NCBI RefSeq assembly: GCF_028765165.1
Contig: NZ_JARADB010000006.1
Coordinates: 1 to 64,000 of the forward strand
Source: Paenibacillus sp. MAHUQ-63
GTDB lineage: Bacteria > Bacillota > Bacilli > Paenibacillales > NBRC-103111
Length of the DNA stretch: 64,000 nucleotides
Direction: 5' to 3'
In this document: positions 42,450 through 52,300 of the stretch, piece after piece
Position numbering within the stretch: the stretch's first letter is position 1
Layout of the letters: each line of letters opens with the position of its first letter
The notes under the pieces: model-generated
What the model saw: the letters and a program-made list of their open reading frames with translations, nothing else
Database searches by the model: none
Told to the model about the DNA's origin: nothing
Translations under genes and position numbers: made by a program

Positions 42450-42713
42450 GATTACATCGAGGGCAATATTGGAGTTAGACCGGAGGGTACTGATCGAACA
42501 GCCATTATTCATGGTGTCGGCGGAACGGAGATTGTGTTTACAAAGTGGTTTGATGCTGTTGTTTTAGGTGATTGGAGAGTGAATGAGTGTAAGGTTGAAA
42601 TTGGCGCTATGGATTATGGCATACATATTGACGGTATCCCAGGGTTTGATTTCATTCGAAACGCGGGACTCATCATTGATACCAAGAAGATGAAAGTTTA
42701 TGCCTCACTGTAA
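42450..42713 (+). pseudogene. Retropepsin-like aspartyl protease, 5'-truncated
   Basis: The reading frame directly after the UPF0158 stop codon encodes NIGVRPEGTDRTAIIHGVGG, then IVFTKWFDAVVLGDW, VEIGAMDYGIHIDGIPGFDF and IRNAGLIIDTKKMKVYA to a stop at 42711. This is the C-terminal two thirds of small retropepsin-like proteins (GVGGTE...EIGAMDYG...G.DFL...IID...M). The N-terminal part with the catalytic DTGS is missing, and there is no usable start codon. A deletion seems to have joined the upstream gene to this remnant. Confidence 0.7.
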
Positions 42714-42791
42714 GCACGTCCCTCCCACATCAGCAACAAACGATACAGCAGATAGCAGAGTTTTATCGAACCAGTTCGCATGGAAGAAATC

Positions 42792-42821
42792 AAAGAGACA
42801 CCTCAAGAGGTGTCTCTTTTT
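42792..42821 (+). terminator. Convergent terminator
   Basis: A perfect 13-bp inverted repeat aaagagacacctc/gaggtgtctcttt, with T residues at its 3' end. It lies between the truncated retropepsin gene and the convergent permease gene and may serve both. Confidence 0.8.
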
Positions 42822-42856
42822 CATACAACGAGCCAGCAAGGAGTCGCCCCTCACTG

Positions 42857-43930
42857 TTATAGAAAAATCGCCCCTGCAATCCCGCTTAATATACCAAGCC
42901 CAATGACAGAAACGGTAACCATCAGGATAACCTTCTTGGGGAAGGATCTGGAAATCATGAGCAGGGAAGGCAGGCTGACGGCCGGAAGGGTAAGCAGCAG
43001 CGCCGCTGCCGGTCCCGTCCCCAGACCGAAGGACATTAAAGTTTGGATAATAGGGATCTCTGCCGCTGTGGGGATTACGAACAGTGTGCCCGCGATCGCC
43101 AAACCGATAATCAGCAGAATATGATTACCCGAGGATTCCTGAACGGCAGGAAATAGCCAAGCTCTGCTTGCCCCTAAGACGAGCACTGCGATGATATAGG
43201 ACGGAACGATATGAAGAACCATGGACCCTATACTTTTCAACCATCTTTGTACGAATGAGCCGGATGGTTCGTCTTTCAGTTCTTCCGGCTGCACAGCCAG
43301 GCTCTCCGGGACTTCCGCTTTCCCGGCAAAAAAGTTAGCCAAATAGCTGACACCGAAGGTTAGCACGAGTCCGAATAGAAGCCGAATCAAGGTGAATTTC
43401 CACGACAAAACAAAGGTCATAAACACCAAGGTTGCCGGATTAATGGTCGGATTCCCGAGCCAGAACGCCAGGCTGGCGCCTACGGACACATTTTTCCGGC
43501 GTAATCCTACAGCTAGAGGCGCAGCGCAGCATGTGCACATCATACCAGGGATGGACGAGATTCCGCCGATTACGGTGCTTTTGAAGGTCGTTTGGCCGAG
43601 TACCCTAAGCAGCCATTTGGACGGGAGTAGCACCTGGACGAGAGAACCGAGGAGTATGCCGAGCAGTGCGGCCTTCCAAACCGATTTGTAGTAAGCCAGG
43701 GCATAATCCCATGCCGCTTGCCAAGAAGGAGCGGGAGCTGCCGGCTGTTGGCCGGAAACGATGGACGACCCGATGGAGTGTTTCGCTGCCGCATCGAATG
43801 CTTTATGATAATACGGCAGCCATTTCACATACGTTAAACCAACAATAGCGATAATCGCAAAAAGAATGACGGACAGAACGACTTTCTTGTTGATGGAATC
43901 AGTTTGATTTGAACTATTGGCAGTTGTCAT
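42857..43930 (-). CDS. ArsP/DUF318-type permease
   Basis: A 357-residue integral membrane protein of the PF03773 (ArsP_1/DUF318) permease family, with about nine or ten membrane segments in two halves joined by a cytoplasmic loop near residues 205-230. The first half contains CTCC (Cys132, Cys134, Cys135) followed by APLAVGLRRKNVSVGASLAFWLGNPTINPATL. The second half repeats it as a degenerate version (FVIPTAAEIPIIQTLMSFGLGTGPAAALLLTLPAVSLPSLLMI), the usual duplicated layout. Relatives export trivalent organoarsenicals and other metalloids. The gene is divergent from selD, 117 bases apart. A role with selenium or arsenic compounds is inference from family and neighbours. Confidence 0.82.
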   Translation of the reverse strand: MTTANSSNQTDSINKKVVLSVILFAIIAIVGLTYVKWLPYYHKAFDAAAKHSIGSSIVSGQQPAAPAPSWQAAWDYALAYYKSVWKAALLGILLGSLVQVLLPSKWLLRVLGQTTFKSTVIGGISSIPGMMCTCCAAPLAVGLRRKNVSVGASLAFWLGNPTINPATLVFMTFVLSWKFTLIRLLFGLVLTFGVSYLANFFAGKAEVPESLAVQPEELKDEPSGSFVQRWLKSIGSMVLHIVPSYIIAVLVLGASRAWLFPAVQESSGNHILLIIGLAIAGTLFVIPTAAEIPIIQTLMSFGLGTGPAAALLLTLPAVSLPSLLMISRSFPKKVILMVTVSVIGLGILSGIAGAIFL

Positions 43931-44047
43931 AGGATTCTCCGAAAATTAGATTAGACGAGCTAAATAGGTTATTATTATAACACATCCTGTAAGTGGTGAA
44001 GGTAAAAATGATACAATTCCTGTTGCATACAGAAAGGAAGAGGAACG

Positions 44048-45097
44048 ATGACGACCTCCGATAAAATTAAACTTACATCTTATTCTACTAAGGGCGGCTG
44101 CGGCTGTAAAATTGGTCCGGCAGATCTGTCCGAAGTGATTAAGACATTACCCTCCGCCATACCGAACCCGAACCTCCTTGTAGGCATAGATACGAGTGAT
44201 GACGCCGGTGTTTATCAATTGAGCGAAGATCTGGCTCTGGTACAAACGGTTGATTTCTTCACTCCGATCGTCGATGATCCGTACTCGTTCGGACAGGTTG
44301 CTGCCGCGAATGCGATAAGCGATATTTATGCTATGGGAGGCAGACCGCTAACAGCGCTTAATATTGTTGCCTTCCCGATACGTACTCTAGATAAGCAAGT
44401 GCTCGCTGAGATCTTACGGGGCGCTGGAGATAAAATGAATGAAGCAGGCATTACACTGGTCGGCGGCCATTCCATTGACGACAATGAGCCGAAGTTCGGA
44501 CTTGCCGTAACCGGACTGGTCCACCCTCAGAAGGTGCGAACCAATGCGGGAGCGATTCCGGGAGATAAGTTAATCTTAACCAAGCCTATTGGAGTAGGTA
44601 TTCTGACAACTTCAATTAAGAAGGACCGGTTAAGCGAAGAGGAAGTTAAGCGGGTTACAGAAGTCATGGCCACACTTAACAAGACCGCTGCGGAAACAAT
44701 GGAGCCTTACGATGTACACGCCTGCACGGACGTAACCGGCTTCGGGTTGATCGGACACTCTCTCGAAATGGCCAAAGGGAGTAAGGTGGGCATTCGCATT
44801 ACCGCAAGCGATGTACCCGTACTGCCGAGAGTCAGGGAGTTGGCGGAAGAAGGGTTTGTTCCCGGAGGCACCAAAAATAATTTCGCCCATGTGCAGAATG
44901 CAATCACGTTCCCGGAAACTTTGGACCAAATCGGGCAATGGATTTTATGCGATGCGGTAACGTCCGGAGGGCTTCTCATTGCTGTAGCCGCAGACCAGGC
45001 TGATGAGCTGCTTGGCAAATTGAAGCATGCCGGGGTCGAAGCCAGCATCATCGGAGAAACGACAGATGAACATCCGGGCCGTATCGTAGTCATCTAA
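44048..45097 (+). CDS. selD: Selenide, water dikinase (selenophosphate synthetase)
   Basis: A 349-residue enzyme making selenophosphate from selenide and ATP. The catalytic pair is Cys18 and Lys21 in GGCGCKIGP; it is the Cys form, not a selenocysteine form. Further motifs are VGIDTSDDAGVYQL, LALVQTVDFFTPIVDDPY, ANAISDIYAMGGRPLTAL and VGGHSIDDNEPKFGLAVTGLVHP. It is followed 15 bases later by mnmH, so selenophosphate here is most likely used for 2-selenouridine in tRNA. Confidence 0.96.
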   Translation: MTTSDKIKLTSYSTKGGCGCKIGPADLSEVIKTLPSAIPNPNLLVGIDTSDDAGVYQLSEDLALVQTVDFFTPIVDDPYSFGQVAAANAISDIYAMGGRPLTALNIVAFPIRTLDKQVLAEILRGAGDKMNEAGITLVGGHSIDDNEPKFGLAVTGLVHPQKVRTNAGAIPGDKLILTKPIGVGILTTSIKKDRLSEEEVKRVTEVMATLNKTAAETMEPYDVHACTDVTGFGLIGHSLEMAKGSKVGIRITASDVPVLPRVRELAEEGFVPGGTKNNFAHVQNAITFPETLDQIGQWILCDAVTSGGLLIAVAADQADELLGKLKHAGVEASIIGETTDEHPGRIVVI

Positions 45098-45111
45098 AGG
45101 AGCGATATGCA

Positions 45112-46149
45112 TTGTTTCAAGATATCAACATAGAAGAACTTCTAGCTCTTAAGGATAGCAAGGAACTAGTTATGATTGACGTTCGGTCGCCTTCCGAATT
45201 CCAGGACTCCACGATTCCGGGCAGTATCAATATTCCGTTTTTTGATGATCAGGAGCGGGCGGAGATTGGAACCATTTATAAGCAAGTTAGTGTTCAGGCG
45301 GCCAAAGACAGAGGGCTTGAGATCATTTCGGCCAAATTGCCGGCTTTTGTCAAAACATTTGAAAAGATCAAAGGGCAGAAGGCGGTTTTCTGTTGGCGCG
45401 GCGGCATGCGAAGTCATACCTCTGCAACGGTTCTTTCCTTGATGGGGATACGAACCTATCGTTTAACAGGGGGCTTTCGCGCCTATCGCAAATGGGTCGT
45501 CGAAACGCTGGAGACGATGGATTTCAAGCCCCGCGTCTGTGTTATTTCCGGGAATACAGGAGCAGGCAAAACGGCTATTCTAAGGAAGCTCCAGGAGGAA
45601 GGCTATCCGGTATTGGATTTGGAAGCCATATCAGGGCATAGAGGATCTATTTTTGGCCATGTCGGACTCCGAGCCAACAATCAGAAGACGTTCGAAGCTC
45701 TGCTCGTTACCAACCTTCTGAGGTTGAAGGATTCTCCTTATTTTTTAGTTGAGGGTGAAAGCAAACGAATCGGCAAAGCGGTTGTTCCCGAATTTATCGT
45801 CAATAAGAAGGAGACGGGCACCCAGCTTTTGATTGAAATGCCGCTTGCTGAACGTGTTCGTCATATCATTGAAGATTACCGCCCTCAGGAGAACAAAGCA
45901 GAATTGCTTCAAGCCTATCGGCATATTAAGGACCGCATTCATACCCCAATCGCCAAGGAGATCGAAGCCGCGCTTCACGAGGACCAATTTGAGCATGCCG
46001 TCCGTCTCTTATTAGCGTATTACTATGACCCGAGGTATGAACATGCGATGAAGAAGTACGAGCAAGAGAAAGTAATCATTCAAGCCAAGACGATTGACGA
46101 AGCGGTTACGGCTGTGAAGGAATATTTGACAACAGCGAATTTTATGTAA
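45112..46149 (+). CDS. mnmH: tRNA 2-selenouridine synthase
   Basis: A 345-residue enzyme (also SelU/YbbB) that replaces the sulfur of 2-thiouridine-34 in tRNA with selenium from selenophosphate, by way of a geranylated intermediate. The N-terminal rhodanese domain has the catalytic Cys94 in FCWRGGMRSH. The C-terminal P-loop domain has GNTGAGKT (147-154) and LDLEAISGHRGSIFG. It starts with TTG behind aaaggag, forming an operon with selD. Full length. Confidence 0.95.
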   Translation: MFQDINIEELLALKDSKELVMIDVRSPSEFQDSTIPGSINIPFFDDQERAEIGTIYKQVSVQAAKDRGLEIISAKLPAFVKTFEKIKGQKAVFCWRGGMRSHTSATVLSLMGIRTYRLTGGFRAYRKWVVETLETMDFKPRVCVISGNTGAGKTAILRKLQEEGYPVLDLEAISGHRGSIFGHVGLRANNQKTFEALLVTNLLRLKDSPYFLVEGESKRIGKAVVPEFIVNKKETGTQLLIEMPLAERVRHIIEDYRPQENKAELLQAYRHIKDRIHTPIAKEIEAALHEDQFEHAVRLLLAYYYDPRYEHAMKKYEQEKVIIQAKTIDEAVTAVKEYLTTANFM

Positions 46150-46168
46150 AAGATTGGCGAACCACGGA

Positions 46169-46218
46169 AGCACCGTGCCGGCAGAAGAAATTCTTCTGCG
46201 GCATGCGTGCTTTTTTTG
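46169..46218 (+). terminator. Terminator of selD-mnmH
   Basis: A long imperfect stem from agcac (46169) to gtgct (46211), with an inner near-perfect part gccggcagaaga/tcttctgcggc, followed by TTTTTTT. Confidence 0.85.
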
Positions 46219-46272
46219 TTTGGCTATGTCCGGGTAAGCTGTATACGACTAGAAAACAAATCCATTTGTTGC

Positions 46273-46295
46273 TATACTGATACATAGTGTATCAG
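46273..46295 (+). promoter_or_regulatory. Promoter region of the giant SLH gene with a perfect palindrome
   Basis: TATACT at 46273-46278 is the likely -10; the -35 is weak. A perfect palindrome with 8-bp arms and a 3-base centre (ctgataca-tag-tgtatcag, 46277-46295) covers the expected start site and ends five bases before the ribosome-binding site ggagga. It is probably a repressor operator. The binding protein is unknown; the local TetR gene has a different motif. Confidence 0.65.
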
Positions 46296-46316
46296 GAAAT
46301 GGAGGATAGATGACGT

Positions 46317-49300
46317 ATGACTTTCGGACTCATGCAAAAGATTCGCAACAAGCTGGCTATTCTGCTAGTCACAGCCCTAATGGCAACTTCCGTGATGCCG
46401 GCAGCGGCTGAAACATCGATAGCAAGCACGGGCAATTCGATGTCCTCTGTAACGGAGACTGTCTATGATAGGGTCTATGCACCGCTAGTCCGGCCAGCGG
46501 CTGCGGCAGCCCCGCTATCGTGGAATGTCCTCTCCAAGCTGAGCCGCGGCCTCCTGAGTATGACGTATGCGGCGGCAAACCGCCCGATATCGGAGCTAAG
46601 CGCGGACGAAAGGTACTTGGCTTTTCTAACGTACGATCTGACCGCTGATGCAGGAGCGGGCCGGATCGTTGTGCAAATTCAGGACCGGCGAACGGGGGAA
46701 GTACGACGTATCCAAACACCGTCGGAGACCGGGTGGGTGCATCACTTTGATATGACGCCGGATGCCCGGTACATAGCCTACAGCTACAGCGAGGAGCTCG
46801 TGAGTCCAAATGTGAAGGTGTACTTGTACGACAGAGTCTCACAGTCATTAACGACTATTAATGCTGTGGGTGCGTCCCAAGGCTTTCCGGATTTTGACAG
46901 CGAGAAGGTAGCCGTCAGCGACGATGGCCGATTCGTAGCTTTCGATACGGCAGCTAACGGTTTAGTCTCCGGGGACCAGGACGGGAAGCGTGATGTGTAT
47001 CTGTACGACCGGGATGCCCCAGGTGCCAAATTGCAGCGACTTAGCACCCCGATTGATACAAATAGTAGCGATGAAAGTCTGGACCCTTCGATTAGCGCAG
47101 ACGGCAGCAAAATCGCGTTCGTCTCCAAGTCGAAGCTGACGGCGCAGGATGACTATATCGGTACGGAGAGCCTCTATTTGTTCGACCGAACCGCAGCAGA
47201 CGGACAGCAGTTGAAGCGAATCACGCAAGGGTACACGCCTTCGCTCAGCGGTGACGGCCGATTGATGGCGTTTACGACTTACCGGGATGACTTGGGAACC
47301 GTTGATACGAATGGTAAGAATGACATCTATGTCTATGATGATGCCGACGGCAGTTTCCGGCGAGTATCCTTCAAGGCGGACGGTACGGAGTTTGACCAAG
47401 ATAGCTCGCACCCTTCCATCAGCCGCAGCGGCGCTTACGTAGCCTATGAAACGGTAGTGTTGGTGACGGACGATACGGGGGATGTGGATGAGGAGTCGGA
47501 AGTCTATGTATCCGACAGCCAAGGGCTGAACTCCGCGAGGGTCGCTGTGCCCGGAGCGCCTTATTCCTTGATTCCCCCGGGCGAACGCCCTGCGGTTTCA
47601 GATACGGGCACCGTTAATTTCTACTCTTTCAACCTAGAGCGGTTCGGCGGAACGGAAATCCCATTCCCTGATTATTTCATCGCTGCTAACGGCACCATGC
47701 CGGTTTGGCCGGCCGGCAGCAGTCTGCAGGCGTCGGATGCGGGGAAGGATCATATCACGCTAAGCTGGCCGGGAATCTCCGATCCGGATGGCGTTACGGG
47801 TTATGCCCTCTATAAGAACGGCATTCCGATCCAGTACATTCCGGCTACCGGTCAAGCGAGCTATTCGGTCGCTTTGACCAATCAGGTGCGGGAAGAGGCT
47901 ATAGATGACGTATTCCAAGTGGAGGCAATTGACGGCAAGTACCATTGGAGCTCGAATGGACCGACGTATACGTGGGAATCTGATGGCGGAAGCAATCCAC
48001 CCCCAACGGATCTGATGTTGAACTGGAGAGGGGAACGCAGCAATGCGAACGGTCCGTTGAAGAATGAGAGTACAATCAAGATTATAGCAAGCGGCATGCC
48101 GGGTCTCGAAACGAAGGTGGAATGGACGTATAAGGAAGAGCTCAACGGTACGGAGACTACTCAAAAGGCATCGGTGCCGTTAACCGAGGGTGCGGCGAAT
48201 ACCGGCATCTATCAAGGTGCCTTTAAAATGTCTCCAAACGCGACGGAGCTTACTTCCATCTTGCTGAAGCAGAGGAAAGCCGACGGCACGGAGATGGTGG
48301 AGCGAGCGGAAGATCTCCCAATTCCTGTAGGGGGAACTCTCCAAATTCAGTTTGCAAACGCGAGCTTGGAGGAGCTTCAAGGTGCAATCCTGACCGTCTG
48401 GGGGCCAGAGGGAGACCGCAGCTTGACCGTAGGCGATAAAGGCGTTGAACCGCTGACAGGCTTAATGCCGGGCGATGAGTATCAGATCTACTTGCATACG
48501 AGTAATTACCAGTACGAGATGGGCAGGCAGGAAGGCATAACCATTAGACCGGGCAGAACCAGTACGGCTATCTTGCCCGTAACGGTCCCGGCCCAAGTCC
48601 GGGTGAAAGTGGTGAATGCCGAAGGGAAACCGGTGGCGAACGTTCCCGTTACCCTATGGGATGCGGAACGCGAGCTTCTGATGATGTCTTCGACGGCAGT
48701 TGACGGCATGACGTATGCTTACGACGGACTGTTACGTGATCAAATCGTGACCGCAGAACTCGATCTTGGCGACTTGTTCTATGAACTAGCTCCAGGTACG
48801 AAGCTGAACTTGAAGCTGGAGGGCGGGGAGAATGTTCTGACTGTTCACCTCATCTCTCCTGACAGGGGCATGATGGAGCTGACGGTGAGGGATCCGGCCA
48901 ATAAGCCGGTATTCAACGCCTATGTGACCGCGACTCAGACCTACAAAGGCCAACCGGTCGTCACGAAGGCGCGTACCAGTCTGGACGGGAAGGTTCGGAT
49001 GGAGCTTTTTGCAGGGGAAGTGCTGTTAGAAGCCACCGAAACCTCCAATCTGTACAATTCCGGTCAGATCCACACTACGGTAGCGGCCAATACAACGACA
49101 ATCATGGACATTCCCGTCAGACAGCCAGGACAGGGGATCGTGAATCTCCGGGTGTTCAAGAAGGCCTTGGATACCGAGTGGCAGGGGCCGCTGAACATGG
49201 AGAACGAGATGTTCTTATCCCACGTCCAATCGAAATTCGGATGGGTAAGCACGTATTTCTCCAATGCGGTTTCCATTGGCGGCAGTCCGGGAACGCCGGT

Positions 49301-52300
49301 TAATGTCTGCGTATCGGGTGCGATTTATGCCTATGTAAGCCAGTGTAAGGATGTCATCCTGGACAATAACTCCAATGCCACAGCTGAGATCAGGCTGGAG
49401 GAGACGGGGGCCCGCGTTCAGGGCAAGGTGGAGCTGGGACGAAATATTTACTATGGCGCGACGGTTTATGAATTAAAAGATAACGGCAGCAAGGTGTATG
49501 TGTCGAACGCCTGGGATAACAACTTCCAGACCGATGTTTTTAACATCAATGTGCCTCGCAGCGGCCATTACCGTCTGGAAGCCAATCGCAGCATTCGGGA
49601 TGCGAATTACCGCTACCGCTATGAATATGCGACCGTGGATTTCTCCATCGCGGCGAATGAGATCAAAAATTTGGGCCAGATCACCTTCAGCCCAGCCCGG
49701 TATTTCGCCAATCAAACAGGCAACCATTTGATGGCGCAGACCGTTAGTGCAATGCCTGGAAGTACGATATCCCTGCGGGCTTCCTACCGGAACAACAATA
49801 ACGCGTCTGCAGAGAATGCACTGCTGGTATTGGACATTCCGGAAGGCACGTCGTTGGTTACCGACAATCTTGGGAACAAGGCGGTAACAGGGGCCAAAGG
49901 GCCGATCACCGTGGCGGGGAATACGTTGAGCGTACCGCTTGGGAATCTGGCTAAAAATGATGAGGGGTCAGTCGTGTATAAGCTCGCCGTTTCTTCTGCG
50001 TTTAATCGTGACGTATTAGTTTCAGCTGCGCGTATCCAAGCGACGCTGGGGTCCGAGACGATAGAGGAAAAGCTGGGAACGGTTTACATGGATGCGCCGA
50101 AGGTGACCCTGGAAGCGCCGGAGCGGGTATCCGACCCTGAGAGGGCCGCCGTATTGACCGGGTTTGCTCCTGCGGGCAGTACGTTAATGATCTATGATTC
50201 CAATGTCCGAATCGGCGGGGCGGTTGCCAACGCGTCAGGCGTATGGAAAACACCGGTTACCTTAGCGGATCTGGACGGTCCCGGCTATCATGTTCTATGG
50301 GCGGAGACTTCGGTGAATGGAGTCGGCCTGAAATCAAGCAAAGTGTACGTTATGTACGATGCGAATGGACCGCAGCTGCTGCGAATGGCGATGGCTCAAG
50401 CGCCGGCAGGGCGTTGGGTGACGGCCGCAGCCGGCAAGGAGGTGCCTGATTTTGCATACACTGTTGTTCCCGGGAACCCCTTCCTGCTGGATTTCGAATT
50501 CTCGAATCCTGACCAGGTGGAGAATGTCCGCGTCTATATGGACGGACAGGAAGGCGATCCGATTGAAGCCGTGCGGGAAGGCGAGTTATTCCGGGCTACG
50601 GTGCCGACCACACATGATGCGTTAGGCGGCATTTACATCGATTATGATGTGAAAAAGCCGGAGCGCGTCTATGACGGAGCCATGCCGGACCTCGATCAAG
50701 TACGGGCATCGCTTCCTCCGATGATGAGAGATTTCGAAGTCGTCTCGAAGACCCCGTTCGAGCTTGCGAATGGCGTTTATTCGGGGACGGTGGTCCTGAA
50801 ATTCCCGCAGCTCGGCAACAAGGTGATGACTATTACGCTTACGGTAGATCCCGATTCGAACTACAGGCCGACGGAGTCGGAGAAAGAATTGGCAGCACGT
50901 TCCGGCGTTCCGGCGATTCAGTCCGGATTCGAGGTCAGCGAAACGGAGACCTCTCTCAGTATCAAGACCCGCGGGTACATGCCTAGCAATCTGATCTCCG
51001 AGGAATTCACAGGCCTTGCAGGGTTGCGAGCTTTTGGCCGTCCGGCCAAGGCAGGAGACTGGGGGCACACAGCCGAGTACTTCATGGAAATCAAATCCGA
51101 TGTGGATGAAGTGAAAGGTCAAATTGATGAATTCAAGGGCCAGTATGAAGATTACATGGGCTTTGCCGGCAAAGTGAACAAAATCATGTACAACGTAGAG
51201 ACCAGCGGTCTGGACTGTCTGGAGGAGCTGCCGGCTACCGTTAAGCAAGGCGGTAAGGCTCTGGCGGCGCTGGTTGTCGGCGAGGTGGCCAAAACCGCTT
51301 TGGGCGCATGGACGGGAGCCATGGCGCTGACGGGAGGCGGTGCCGTCGTGGCCGGTTTCGCTACCGGCGTGCTGGAAGATAAAATCGATAACTATGTGGA
51401 CGAACAGATCGATGCGATAGGATCCGGATATAACAAATGCAGCGATAATCCGGATAGGAAAAAGAATAAAGGCCGCAAAATTGCAAGGCCGAAATGGATT
51501 TACGATCCAAGCGGCTACGTATACGAAGCGGTGAAGAGCAATCCGCTTCCGGATGTAACGGCGACAGTCTCGTATCTGGATAAGAACTCGGGGGTTTGGG
51601 AGTCCTGGGACGCTAAGGAATATGATCAAATCAATCCGCAGCTGACGGATGCCGCCGGTAAATACGGCTGGGATGTGCCGCCGGGCAGATGGAAGGTCAC
51701 TTGGAGCAAGAAGGGCTACCAGACTATGTCCAGCGATGAGCTTGACGTGCCGCCTCCGCGGACGGAAGTCAACGCAGGGATGATCTCAAGGGATGCTCCA
51801 ACGATTTCTTCGGTAACAGGGGTTACCTATGCCGGCGGTAGTTATGTGGATATCACGTTCTCCAAGTATCTGAAGGTGGTCGGTTTGAAAGCTGGGGCCG
51901 TAACCTTAACACTGAACGGTCAGGAGTTGGAAGGGATAGCTGCCTTCATCCAGCAGGAGGCAAGCGCATCGGATGAAACAGTCATGCTTTCCAGAACGAT
52001 ACGGTTTACACCGAAAGCTCCGTTAACGGGGAATGGAGCCAAATACGAACTGCAGTTGGACCCTGCGTATGTCACTAGCTATGCAGGCGTGAAGATGACG
52101 GCGGCAACTAGCTTCGTACAGGAGTTTACCCCAACCGCTCTCGACACGGCAGGACCGGCATTAGCTGCTGTAAAAGTGGAAAGCGGAGGCCGCATTCTAC
52201 GCCTTACTTATAATGAGCCGATCGCTGCGACTGCGGATCCCGGCAAGATCCGATTGAATGGGACCGAGGGACTGATTACTTCGGCTGTCGCAGTCACGCA

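Noticed and set aside
41172-46000. A repeat of the ssrA 3' end marking an integrated element
   Set aside because: No second copy of the tmRNA 3' 20 bases was found by eye, so an att site cannot be claimed.
50622-51629. A 335-codon minus-strand frame inside the giant SLH gene
   Set aside because: Shadow of the real gene; the composition is typical of a complement frame.
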